In this document: positions 1-7,842 of the stretch, one piece after another
How positions within the stretch are numbered: position 1 is the first letter of the stretch
Layout: each line of letters starts with the position of its first letter
DNA from: Saccharospirillum sp040881935
GTDB taxonomy: Bacteria; Pseudomonadota; Gammaproteobacteria; Pseudomonadales; Natronospirillaceae
Length of the DNA stretch: 64,000 bases
Assembly (NCBI RefSeq): GCF_040881935.1
Contig: NZ_JBBECH010000081.1
Coordinates: 1-64,000 of the forward strand
Reading direction: 5' to 3'
Made by a program: the position numbers and the translations under genes
Notes under the pieces: model-generated
Databases searched by the model: none
Seen by the model: only the letters and a program-made list of their open reading frames with translations
Told to the model about the DNA's origin: nothing

Positions 1-77
1 TGGCGGAACGGACGAGACTCGAACTCGCGACCCCCGGCGTGACAGGCCGGTATTCTAACCAACTGAACTACCGCTCC
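1..77 (-). tRNA. tRNA-Asp (GTC)
   Basis: The minus strand folds as a complete cloverleaf. It has a GGAGCGG/CCGTTCC acceptor stem, a D-arm with AGTTCAGTTGG, anticodon GTC in CCTGTCACG, a T-arm with GAGTTCGAGTC, and an encoded CCA at the left edge of the window. tRNA-Val lies seven bases upstream, so the two are probably one transcript processed from a shared precursor. Confidence 0.97.
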
Positions 78-84
78 ACGGTAT

Positions 85-160
85 TGGTGGGTGTGAACGG
101 GATCGAACCGCTGACCCTCGCCTTGTAAGGGCGATGCTCTCCCAGCTGAGCTACACACCC
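85..160 (-). tRNA. tRNA-Val (TAC)
   Basis: The minus strand gives a 76-nt cloverleaf with acceptor GGGTGTG/CACACCC, anticodon TAC in CTTACAA, a GGTTCGATCC T-arm and an encoded CCA. It is followed in transcription order by tRNA-Asp. Its 5' end and leader are duplicated about 100 bp upstream. Confidence 0.97.
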
Positions 161-289
161 ACACCAAACGGATACAAAGCCTCCCGGCTATACTCTTGGC
201 TGATGTACCCAAGGCACTTCGTGCCCCAGCTGCACCCTGCGGGCATAAAAGCTACACACCCACACCAAACGGATACAAAGCCTCCCGGC
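149..289 (-). repeat. 40-bp direct repeat containing the tRNA-Val 5' end
   Basis: Positions 149-188 and 250-289 are identical over 40 bases. The first copy holds the first 12 nt of tRNA-Val plus 28 nt of leader; the second holds the same pieces without the rest of a tRNA. The 61 bp between them includes a small hairpin, GGCAC-TTC-GTGCC. This looks like the scar of a tandem tRNA-Val duplication from which most of one copy was lost. The rest of the 161-372 gap shows no gene. The tRNA promoter must lie here, but I cannot place it, and no clear terminator follows dctM. Confidence 0.85.
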
Positions 290-372
290 CCCTCTCCAAG
301 ACCACTATGTGAACCTCGAAAGTGGAGCGCATTTTAGCGATTTTCCCAATTAAGTCAAACGTTTAGCGCAGA

Positions 373-1650
373 TTATTTTACCAGGAACAGGACCATGGCA
401 GGCCAGTAGGTAATCAGCAGCACGACACCCATCAGCACCAACATCATCGGCAGAGTGGCTACATACAGCTCGGTAATGGAGCGTTTAAACCGATAACTGG
501 CAATAAAAAGGTTCATGCCGACCGGCGGAGTAAAGTACCCGATCTGCATGTTGGCGACGAATATTATGCCCAGATGAATGGGGTCGATTCCGTATTCCAG
601 TGCGACCGGCAGAATCAGCGGAACGATGATGATCAGCGCCGCGAAAATATCCAGAACGGCGCCCAACGCCAGTAAACCGACGTTTAAACACAGCAAAAAC
701 ACCCATCGACTGTCGATGTGCGTGCTGACCCAGTCGAACACCTGTGCCGGCACTTGCAGATCAATCAGCAGGTTGGTAAAGGCCAGTGAGACACCCAGTA
801 TCAGCAAGATTCCACCCACCATTTTCATCGATTCCGCCGCCACAGCCGGTAAGCGACGCAATGGTATTTCCCGGTAAATAGCCACTTCAATGATCAACAC
901 ATAAAGGGCGGTGATGGCGGCTATATCAGAAACCACCAGCCAACCACTGAACATGCCACCAATAACGATAGCCGGGATACCCAGTTCCCACTTTGATTCC
1001 CATACCGCGCTGCCCAGTTCCCGCAGATTAAACGGCGTCAGCGGCACTGGCTGATGACGCTGCTGCCACAAGCCGAGTAGCCAAAGTGATATGATCATAA
1101 TGAGCGCGGGAATGAACCCGGCCAGAAACAGGGATTGAATATCGACGCCCTGCACATCCATTTGCTGAGCCACGATGCCATAAAGAATCAATGGGATGGC
1201 GGGCGGTAACAGCAACCCCAGACTGCCTGACGTAGTAATCAGCCCCAGGGCAAAACGCTCGGTGTAACCCGCCTGAGTCAGTGCTGGCAACAACAAGGCC
1301 CCCAGCGCAACAATGGTGACCCCGGAGCCACCGGTTAACATAGTAAAAAAGGCGCAGGCCAACAGCGCAATCAGAATCATGCCGCCAGGCAGCCAGCCCA
1401 TCGCCGCACGGGAAACCCGAACCAGGCGTTCAGCCGTGCGCGATTCACTGAGCAGGAAGCCGGCAAAGGCGAACAAGGGCAAGGCCATCAGCAAGGTGTT
1501 TTCAGTCAACCGGTACAGTTCGATGGGCAGCACCATCAAATCGATACCGCTAACCCAGAAACCCCAGGCGGCCGCGGCCAGTATAATCACAAAGAGAGGC
1601 GTGCCCAGAGCGGCGATCAGGGCCAATAACGCGGAAACAAGAGCATTCAT
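373..1650 (-). CDS. dctM: TRAP transporter large permease subunit (DctM family)
   Basis: A 425-residue, very hydrophobic protein of the usual DctM length. It has about a dozen predicted membrane spans and Gly/Pro-rich family segments such as GSGVTIVALGALLLPAL and GSLGLLLPPAIPLILYG. DctM is the transport channel of a tripartite ATP-independent periplasmic (TRAP) system: it moves an organic acid across the inner membrane with Na+ and works with DctQ and the binding protein DctP. Its ATG overlaps the dctQ stop by 4 bases, so translation is probably coupled. It is the last gene of the minus-strand series. The substrate cannot be read from sequence; C4-dicarboxylates or related acids are the usual ligands. 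Confidence 0.95.
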   Translation of the reverse strand: MNALVSALLALIAALGTPLFVIILAAAAWGFWVSGIDLMVLPIELYRLTENTLLMALPLFAFAGFLLSESRTAERLVRVSRAAMGWLPGGMILIALLACAFFTMLTGGSGVTIVALGALLLPALTQAGYTERFALGLITTSGSLGLLLPPAIPLILYGIVAQQMDVQGVDIQSLFLAGFIPALIMIISLWLLGLWQQRHQPVPLTPFNLRELGSAVWESKWELGIPAIVIGGMFSGWLVVSDIAAITALYVLIIEVAIYREIPLRRLPAVAAESMKMVGGILLILGVSLAFTNLLIDLQVPAQVFDWVSTHIDSRWVFLLCLNVGLLALGAVLDIFAALIIIVPLILPVALEYGIDPIHLGIIFVANMQIGYFTPPVGMNLFIASYRFKRSITELYVATLPMMLVLMGVVLLITYWPAMVLFLVK

Positions 1651-2129
1651 ATCGCGGGTTTCACCGGTGGTTTAACGGTATTCAGGCCAAAGCGGAAACA
1701 CATCCAGGCGAAGCCCAGCGGCATGATGATTTCAAATGGCCAGACCGGCAGGCCCGAAAAGGTGGTGCCGCCAAATTGCCACTCATCCAGCACAAAGCGG
1801 GTGGAGTGCCACGCCATCAGGCCAGTGACCAGGGCAGCAAACGCCTGCGCCAGGGCACTCACCAGCCGAGCCAGGCGCGGCTTCAGGTAATGGCCCAGGG
1901 CGTCGATGGCGATGTGTTCGCCGGTTCGGGTGGCGACCATGGCACCTAACAAAGCCAGCCAGAGCACCAGCAAGCGGGTAAACGGGTCGATCCAGTACCA
2001 ACTGGTGTCCGCCAGGTTGCGCAGACCAATCTGCAACACACTCAGAGTGATCATTGTCAGTAATATCGCCGCCAGCAGCACACGTTCAACCGTGGCCATC
2101 CAACGGTCCAGCAGACGCCAATAGCTCAC
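1647..2129 (-). CDS. dctQ: TRAP transporter small permease subunit (DctQ family)
   Basis: A 160-residue protein with four predicted membrane helices, the standard DctQ layout. The family segment TRTGEHIAIDAL follows the second helix. DctQ forms a complex with DctM and is needed for transport and docking of the binding protein. It sits between dctP and dctM with 4-base ATGA overlaps on both sides. DctQ sequences diverge strongly, so the call rests on size, topology, the EHI(A)ID motif and position. Confidence 0.93.
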   Translation of the reverse strand: MSYWRLLDRWMATVERVLLAAILLTMITLSVLQIGLRNLADTSWYWIDPFTRLLVLWLALLGAMVATRTGEHIAIDALGHYLKPRLARLVSALAQAFAALVTGLMAWHSTRFVLDEWQFGGTTFSGLPVWPFEIIMPLGFAWMCFRFGLNTVKPPVKPAI

Positions 2130-3124
2130 AGGGTGTCTCGGTGCGCGGTCAGAATAGCGTCCACCTTTTGGTAGATGTCGGCCGAGAACTGATCACGCTC
2201 GATCAGCAGTCGGGTCGCCGCCTCTGATTCTGCCTCCAGCGCTGTCCGGTTCGCTTCACCCGGCTCCACGATGTCGATACCCAGAGTTTCCAGTGCCGCG
2301 AAAGAGCGCAGGTTGTCCTGGCGCGTCTGTTGGTCGATGCTGGCGCTGGCGTTACGGAACTCAGCCTCGACAATCGCCTGATCGGCTGGCGACAGCTTAC
2401 CGAAAGCACGCTCCGACAAGGCCAGTACGCCGTAGGTGTACATGAACGGGGCGTCCGTCAGGTAGTCTACGCGGCTGTACCATTGCAGCGTAATGGCACC
2501 AACGGGCGGTGCAACGATGGCATCAATTGCCCCGGTTTGCAGCGCCGTCAGCACATCACCGATATTCAGCACAATCGGGTTGATGCCAAAGGCCCGGGCA
2601 ATTTGTTCGGAAAAGGGGTCGTTGGCGGGTAACCAGAGTTTCTGCGCCTTTAAACTGTCCATGGAGGTGATCGGTTGCTGGCTCATGCCATAGGCAAAAC
2701 CGGCCTCTATCAGACCAAAGGTTTGCCAGCCGCCGTCGGCAAAGCCCTGCTCTATATCGGCATCCAGCTGAGCTCTAACCGCATCGACCTCCTGATAATC
2801 CCGAAACAACAAAGGCGCATTGAGCACCTGGGAGTCGCGAAAGTCGTTCGCAAGTGCGCCACTTTGCACAAAAGCGCCGTGCAACTGACCGATCCGAATC
2901 TTGCGTTGAACGGCCCGGTCGTCCCCCATCACCCCACCAGGGTAATAGCGAATGTCGACGCGACCATCAGTTTGCGTCTTGATGGCCTGCCCGGCCCGGC
3001 GCAATTCATTCAACACCGCATTACCGTCGGGATACTGAGTGGAGATCTTCAGCTCTTCAGCCTGCGTCATCACCGCGGTGACGGCCAGAATGACGGCTAG
3101 AGTCATCTTGCGAATTGGTGTCAT
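2126..3124 (-). CDS. dctP: TRAP transporter periplasmic substrate-binding protein (DctP family)
   Basis: A 332-residue secreted protein. Residues 1-22 form a signal peptide (charged start, hydrophobic core, cleavage likely after TQA). The mature part is the DctP fold, with YPGGVMGDDRAVQRKIRIGQL near residue 62 and QTGAIDAIVAPPVGAI near residue 193. It captures an organic anion in the periplasm and delivers it to DctQM. A strong GAGGA ribosome site lies 5 bases before the ATG. The TatT lipoprotein gene lies 27 bp upstream, a pairing known from TatT-associated TRAP systems. The substrate is unknown. Confidence 0.94.
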   Translation of the reverse strand: MTPIRKMTLAVILAVTAVMTQAEELKISTQYPDGNAVLNELRRAGQAIKTQTDGRVDIRYYPGGVMGDDRAVQRKIRIGQLHGAFVQSGALANDFRDSQVLNAPLLFRDYQEVDAVRAQLDADIEQGFADGGWQTFGLIEAGFAYGMSQQPITSMDSLKAQKLWLPANDPFSEQIARAFGINPIVLNIGDVLTALQTGAIDAIVAPPVGAITLQWYSRVDYLTDAPFMYTYGVLALSERAFGKLSPADQAIVEAEFRNASASIDQQTRQDNLRSFAALETLGIDIVEPGEANRTALEAESEAATRLLIERDQFSADIYQKVDAILTAHRDTL

Positions 3125-3151
3125 GGAGTCCTCACTGGGGTGTTCCCACCC

Positions 3152-4027
3152 TCAAAAATAATCATCGGCGCTGGCCAGAAGTCGCTCGGCCTGCTGTTGG
3201 GCGTATCGATTCTGCAGAGTCAGGCCTTCAACATACGGATCGCGGCTTAACACATCCTGAAGCAGCCGGTCATGGAGCTCCCGGTCAAAGACCAGGCGGG
3301 CAAACTGGGAGGCATAATACACCTGAATAATCAGATTCTGGCCATCGGCTGCCGCCAGTGCCTGCTCATAGTAAGCCTGAGCGACATCGGGCTTGCCACC
3401 CAGGCTGGGCGGCAGGATGCTGTTCATCACCCCAAGATACAACAGCGCTGTGCCCCGTTCGTAACCGGGTTCGATAGCAACGGTGCGCTCGAGCACCGCC
3501 TGGGCCTGGCCTAGCTGGGCTACCGCCAGCCAGTCATCACTGTTGTTTTGGATGTAACTGGCCCAGGCAGTACCCAGGGTGTAAAGGTAGGGTAAGTCAT
3601 CAGGGTCGTCCCATTGTGCCAGGGCCTCTTCAATCTGATCCGGCTTCACCTCCCTTAGATTGCAGGCGCTGTCATCGTAGGTGCAGAAAGCCGAAAAAGC
3701 ATAGTCAAGCGCCTTTGCCGACATGGTACGGCGTCGTTCAACCTTTTCTGGTGCAATAAAAACCCCAGCGTAGGCACTGTTCAGGGACGCCGCTGTCAGC
3801 TGCAATTGTTCGCTGTTGGGGTACGTCTCGACCATCGCATCAATCATCAGCAGGTAACTGGGCAGCCCGTCCTCAACGGTTTGTAAATCATCGCTATTAA
3901 GGATCGCGCTGGAGAGATTTTCAGGGAGCTTGAGAGTAGCGCAGCCGCTCAGCACAATGCCAGTCAATAACAGGCAGACGCACTTGAACACCCTACTTTG
4001 AATCCCGCTAAAGCTGAAAACATGCAT
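3152..4027 (-). CDS. TRAP transporter-associated lipoprotein, TatT family
   Basis: A 291-residue lipoprotein. A hydrophobic signal segment ends in the lipobox LSGC with the lipidated cysteine at residue 29. The rest is helical with TPR-like character and matches the TatT (TRAP-associated T component) family. Known TatT proteins are membrane-tethered trimers that bind DctP-type partners and may help pass hydrophobic ligands. The start is supported by AGGGAG eight bases upstream of the ATG. It precedes dctP directly and follows the unknown Cys-bearing gene by 51 bp with no visible terminator. Family assignment is by recognition of sequence style plus context. Confidence 0.82.
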   Translation of the reverse strand: MHVFSFSGIQSRVFKCVCLLLTGIVLSGCATLKLPENLSSAILNSDDLQTVEDGLPSYLLMIDAMVETYPNSEQLQLTAASLNSAYAGVFIAPEKVERRRTMSAKALDYAFSAFCTYDDSACNLREVKPDQIEEALAQWDDPDDLPYLYTLGTAWASYIQNNSDDWLAVAQLGQAQAVLERTVAIEPGYERGTALLYLGVMNSILPPSLGGKPDVAQAYYEQALAAADGQNLIIQVYYASQFARLVFDRELHDRLLQDVLSRDPYVEGLTLQNRYAQQQAERLLASADDYF

Positions 4028-4078
4028 TGATAATACTCCCTGGTCATGAAACGAGTGAATGAAGAAAGCGCCCCTGAT

Positions 4079-4579
4079 TCAGAGCCTCCCTATCGGTTTA
4101 ACTTTTTCACGGTCCCGGTTCAGCGGGTACAGTACATAGTCAGACCAGAAAGCTTCCAGCGAGAAACGCTCCAGAACCCGGCGGTTATGATACTCCTTAC
4201 GCGCCTTTTGTTCGTCATACCCCTGATAGTTAAGAGTTTGCAGGCACGAAGAACACACGGTCGAGGTAGCTTCAAAAGCACGCATACTGGTTCCTGCCCG
4301 GTACTGGTCCCGGTCGGGAAAGCGGTCGCACTGCGCGAGGTGAAGTACCCCCTCGTCAATAATCGCCACACGGGAATTCTTGTAACACAGGCAATAATCG
4401 AGCAGACGACTCAACAACGATCGGGGTAGCGGCAACCCCTGTCGCGCCAACACGGAGCGCTCCTCTCCCGTCAAATGCCGGCTTGGATCGAACAGCTCAA
4501 ATTGCCCGAACTGGTCCGTCCCCATGCGTTCCCGCATCTGGTTGAACGGCGCAAATTCCAGGAAATCATATAACTCCAC
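4079..4579 (-). CDS. Unknown protein with Cys cluster, partner of the ZorAB-like pair
   Basis: I do not recognise this family. The preferred start is GTG at 4579, with AGGA about 8 bases upstream and beginning right after the ZorB-like stop; a TTG at 4600 in the same frame lacks a ribosome site. The resulting 166-residue protein has no signal peptide or membrane span and is probably cytoplasmic. Five cysteines sit at about residues 63, 65, 84, 109 and 112. C109-S-S-C112 is a CxxC pair, and C63-x-C65 could be its counterpart in a zinc or iron-sulfur knuckle. The C-terminal third is rich in Arg, Lys, Glu and Tyr. It is the third gene of a compact cassette with the motor genes, which suggests a cytoplasmic sensor or effector for them. 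No HNH, helicase or nuclease motif is visible. Confidence 0.75.
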   Translation of the reverse strand: MELYDFLEFAPFNQMRERMGTDQFGQFELFDPSRHLTGEERSVLARQGLPLPRSLLSRLLDYCLCYKNSRVAIIDEGVLHLAQCDRFPDRDQYRAGTSMRAFEATSTVCSSCLQTLNYQGYDEQKARKEYHNRRVLERFSLEAFWSDYVLYPLNRDREKVKPIGRL

Positions 4580-4580
4580 G

Positions 4581-5282
4581 TTACAAATCCTGCTCTTCAA
4601 GCATGGCGGCTATCCGGCTTTCGGCATCGGTACGCAGACGAAACTCAACACGCCGCGAACGCTCACCATCTTCTTCACCGGTACTGTCCACTATTGGCTT
4701 GGAGGAAGACAATCCATTCGCCGTCATGTGTTCCTTCAGCCAGTTACGCTGGTTACTAACTGCAGGTAAATTCAGCACGTAGGCCAAGGTTGAGCGGGTA
4801 CGTTCCTGGCTCAAGCCCATATTCAGGATGTAAGCCTCATCTTCCGTTTGCCCGAGCCAGCCACTGGAGGTGTGACCCTCTATCCGCACCTCGGCTATAT
4901 CCTCACGGTAGGCGTCTGAGGTGATGATGCGCATATAACGCGGGAAAAACTCGGCGAGAATGGATTCAAACGCCAGACTCAGGTCACTCTCTCCTCGCCC
5001 GAAAATCAATGATTCTCGGTTAAACCGTATGCTCAAATCCGGATTAACCTCGGCACCCCAGCGCTCCAGGTCCGGCTCAAACTCTTCCAGTAAATCCTGA
5101 TACAGCTGGGTGCGCAACCGATCGTAGAGTACCGCGACTTCACTGATTTTATTGCGTTCAATTTCAGCATCAACCATAAATACGATGGCCACCAGCAAGA
5201 AGACCATCATCAGGCCCGCCATCAGGTCACTAACAGAGACCCAATGCTCTTCCTGCTCGATATGCTCGGCATCATCTCTCAT
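4581..5282 (-). CDS. ZorB-like OmpA/MotB-family protein
   Basis: A 233-residue protein with one membrane helix near the N terminus (about residues 19-38). The helix begins with SDLMAGLMMVFLL, in which D19 corresponds to the ion-binding aspartate of MotB/ZorB stators. The C-terminal half is an OmpA-like peptidoglycan-binding domain: VRIEGHTSSG near residue 121, then NMGLSQERT and RRVEFRL. It would pair with the ZorA-like channel as an ion-driven rotary motor anchored to peptidoglycan. Its ATG overlaps the ZorA-like stop by 4 bases. The residues around D19 resemble ZorB more than MotB, TolR or ExbD, but this is by inspection only. Confidence 0.85.
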   Translation of the reverse strand: MRDDAEHIEQEEHWVSVSDLMAGLMMVFLLVAIVFMVDAEIERNKISEVAVLYDRLRTQLYQDLLEEFEPDLERWGAEVNPDLSIRFNRESLIFGRGESDLSLAFESILAEFFPRYMRIITSDAYREDIAEVRIEGHTSSGWLGQTEDEAYILNMGLSQERTRSTLAYVLNLPAVSNQRNWLKEHMTANGLSSSKPIVDSTGEEDGERSRRVEFRLRTDAESRIAAMLEEQDL

Positions 5283-6523
5283 TTCGATTGATCGGCCAGC
5301 CTTACCAGGTCATGCAACTTGTCGGTCAAGGGGGTGTAATCGTTAACAAACTTTTCAGACAAGGCGGTCAGCTGATAGCCAAACGACTTCATGGCCCGGT
5401 TCAACTCGCTTTCCAGTGCCTGGTCCATCTGTTTCATTTGCTTGTCGTTACGTTCCAGCAATTGGGTCAGCTGAGTGCCCATATTCTGCTGGGCACGTTC
5501 AGTGCCCTCCATCAAAACGTCACTGACGTTTTTGACGGTATCGCGAATATCAGTGGCGGAACCCTCCAGCAAGGTTCTCATCTGCTGCCCCTGGGTCTCG
5601 ACCAACTGCTGCATGCCTTCCGTCAGCTGTAATATCCGGGACTCCAGTTGCGGCAGCCCCTGCTGTGCGTCAACAACCAGATTGGAGAAGGTCGACAAGT
5701 ACTCCCGCAGATGTTTACTCTGAGTCTGCAGCGTCGACAGCAGCGCCTCCATGTCTTCAGCGACACTGGTGAAAGAACGGGTTTGCTGAATCAACCGCTC
5801 GAACGACTCCGCCCCCAGCCTGGCACTCTCAGCACTTTGACGATTACTCGCGACCAGCGCTTCTATGGCTTCACGGTGCTCTTTTTGCCAGCTAATCATC
5901 TGCCCGACAGCCTGGTTCAACTGCCGAAAATTCTCGCCATACTGCTCTTCAATGCGCGTATTGAATTCACGCATAACATGGCCGATAGCCTGCTGCAGCG
6001 CTTGCTGGTTTGCCTCGGTCATATCCGCCTGGTAGTTGCGAATGGTGGCTTCCAACTGTTTGTGCTGCACCATCCGGGCATCATGTTGCTGCTTCAGCAG
6101 CGAACTGACCGGTTCGGCGTCTTCTGTTGCCAGGTGATTCGAGATCCGCTCCAGGTGCCAGGCCAGGTCATCCATGGTAGCGGTTTGTTTCGCTTCACGG
6201 TGAGCGCGCACGCGCATGCTGGCCACCGCATAGCGGAACTTGATGGTCAGAGCCCCCAGTAAACCGGCGATAGAAGTCCAGAACGCAGTTTTCAGGCCTT
6301 CCAGCAGTGCCGGAACACTGGACTGGATCGAACCGGTATCAAATTCATTCAGGCCGAGCGCCACACCGAGAAAAGTGCCGAAAATACCAATACTGGTAAG
6401 AATACTGGGGGTGTAGTTGGCGGTATGGGCGGAGTACACCGGGCCGTGAAAATACAGTAGCAATACGCCAATCACACCGATGAACACCCAGGTCAGGGTC
6501 GAAAATGACGCCATTATTTCCAT
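5279..6523 (-). CDS. ZorA-like MotA/TolQ/ExbB-family channel with cytoplasmic coiled-coil tail
   Basis: A 414-residue protein. Three hydrophobic segments (about 7-25, 40-58 and 78-95) include SIGIFGTFLGVALGL and LLEGLKTAFWTSIAGLLGAL, the MotA/TolQ/ZorA channel signatures. From about residue 110 to the end the protein is polar, Gln/Glu-rich and predicted coiled coil. This matches ZorA, whose long cytoplasmic tail is thought to carry a signal from the membrane motor. ZorA proteins are often longer, so this is a short-tailed version. A second in-frame ATG at 6514 has a GGAA nearby and is an alternative start. The upstream gap 6524-6621 should contain the promoter, since the oad terminator closes the previous unit. 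Confidence 0.85.
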   Translation of the reverse strand: MEIMASFSTLTWVFIGVIGVLLLYFHGPVYSAHTANYTPSILTSIGIFGTFLGVALGLNEFDTGSIQSSVPALLEGLKTAFWTSIAGLLGALTIKFRYAVASMRVRAHREAKQTATMDDLAWHLERISNHLATEDAEPVSSLLKQQHDARMVQHKQLEATIRNYQADMTEANQQALQQAIGHVMREFNTRIEEQYGENFRQLNQAVGQMISWQKEHREAIEALVASNRQSAESARLGAESFERLIQQTRSFTSVAEDMEALLSTLQTQSKHLREYLSTFSNLVVDAQQGLPQLESRILQLTEGMQQLVETQGQQMRTLLEGSATDIRDTVKNVSDVLMEGTERAQQNMGTQLTQLLERNDKQMKQMDQALESELNRAMKSFGYQLTALSEKFVNDYTPLTDKLHDLVRLADQSK

Positions 6524-6621
6524 GCCATACCTATACCGAAGAAAGCGATTGGCAGTATGCCACCGGCTGGCGTTCGCCTCAAAGGCTGAATGTCACCCGA
6601 GGGAGACTGGTAACAAGTATC

Positions 6622-6649
6622 AAAAAAGGCGGCCCGTGGCCGCCTTTTA
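6622..6649 (-). terminator. Rho-independent terminator of oadGAB
   Basis: A perfect GC-rich hairpin AAGGCGGCC-acg-GGCCGCCTT is followed on the minus strand by a run of T. It lies 15 bp after the oadB stop. It isolates the decarboxylase operon from the ZorA-like gene downstream. Confidence 0.9.
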
Positions 6650-6664
6650 CAGTGAGCAGACAGG

Positions 6665-7831
6665 TCAGCCCAGGTAACTGAGCAGCACGCCCGCCGCTAC
6701 CGCAGAACCCACTACACCGGCCACGTTCGGACCCATGGCATGCATCAACAGGAAGTTCTGGTTGTTGTTTTCCAGACCCACCTTGTTGGACACCCGGGCG
6801 GCCATCGGCACCGCTGAAACCCCGGCAGAGCCGATCAGGGGGTTGATCGGTGTCTTACTCATCAGGTTCATCAGCTTGGCCATCAGAACACCAGTGGCCG
6901 TGCCTACGCAGAAGGCTGCCAGGCCAAGAACCAGGATGCCCAATGTTTCCACGTTCAGGAAGGCATCTGCGCCCAGCTTTGAGCCCACTGCCAGCCCCAG
7001 AAAGATGGTGACAATATTCATCAGAGCGTTCTGAGATGTATCGCTCAGTCGCTCTACGACACCACTTTCTTTCATCAGGTTGCCAAAACAGAACATTCCG
7101 AGCAGCGGCGCCGCTGACGGCAGGAACATGGCCACTACAACCAGCACCATTAACGGGAAGATGATTTTCTCGCGCTTACTCACTACCCGCAACTGGGTCA
7201 TGGTGATCTGGCGTTCTGTCTTGGTGGTCAGCGCCCGCATAATGGGCGGCTGAATCAGCGGTACCAGGGCCATATAGCTGTAGGCGGCAACGGCGATGGC
7301 ACCCAGCAGATCCGGTGCCAGTCGGCTGGCCACGAAGATGGACGTTGGCCCATCCGCTCCGCCGATAATGCCAATGGCCGCGGCGTCTGCGAGCGAGAAA
7401 TCCATCCAGCCCATCGACGACATCCAGACAGCACCGATGATGGTACCAAAGATGCCAAACTGAGCCGCAGCTCCCAAAAACAGGGTTTTCGGGTTCGCCA
7501 GCATGGGGCCGAAATCCGTCATCGCGCCCACGCCCATAAATATGAGCAACGGAAACACCCCACTCTCGATGCCCACGCTGTAAACGTAATACAGCAAGCC
7601 GCCAGCCGCTTCCAGGTGCCCATCGGCGGCATAGATGGGTTCAGCATACATCCCAGCTCCGGGAATGTTCACCAGAATGGCACCAAATCCGATCGGCAAC
7701 AGCAACAAAGGTTCAAACCTTTTGTTGATGGCCAGGTACAGCAGCAGCAGCCCGACAATGATCATCGTCAACTGGCCCAGGGTCAGGTTGGCGAGCCCTG
7801 ACTGCCCCAATAATATATTGAGCTTATCCAT
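6665..7831 (-). CDS. oadB: Na+-pumping oxaloacetate decarboxylase, beta subunit
   Basis: A 388-residue integral membrane protein, nearly all hydrophobic helices. Family segments include MGVGAMTDFGPML, GIIGGADGPTSIF and the C-terminal MHAMGPNVAGVVGSAVAAG. In known enzymes OadB decarboxylates carboxybiotin delivered by OadA and uses the energy to export Na+ across the inner membrane. GADGPT contains the aspartate implicated in Na+ and proton coupling. GAGGG lies before the ATG, 11 bp after the oadA stop. Homologues also serve methylmalonyl-CoA and glutaconyl-CoA decarboxylases, but the OadA partner here fixes the oxaloacetate type. Confidence 0.96.
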   Translation of the reverse strand: MDKLNILLGQSGLANLTLGQLTMIIVGLLLLYLAINKRFEPLLLLPIGFGAILVNIPGAGMYAEPIYAADGHLEAAGGLLYYVYSVGIESGVFPLLIFMGVGAMTDFGPMLANPKTLFLGAAAQFGIFGTIIGAVWMSSMGWMDFSLADAAAIGIIGGADGPTSIFVASRLAPDLLGAIAVAAYSYMALVPLIQPPIMRALTTKTERQITMTQLRVVSKREKIIFPLMVLVVVAMFLPSAAPLLGMFCFGNLMKESGVVERLSDTSQNALMNIVTIFLGLAVGSKLGADAFLNVETLGILVLGLAAFCVGTATGVLMAKLMNLMSKTPINPLIGSAGVSAVPMAARVSNKVGLENNNQNFLLMHAMGPNVAGVVGSAVAAGVLLSYLG

Positions 7832-7842
7832 TCGTTATTCCC

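Noticed and set aside
250..289. A second tRNA-Val gene
   Set aside because: Only the first 12 nt of the tRNA are present. No anticodon arm, T-arm or CCA follows in the proper place.
4079..6523. A complete Zorya defence system
   Set aside because: The ZorA/ZorB pair is present, but no ZorC, ZorD helicase, ZorE HNH nuclease or ZorF/ZorG gene is adjacent. The region is called only ZorAB-like.
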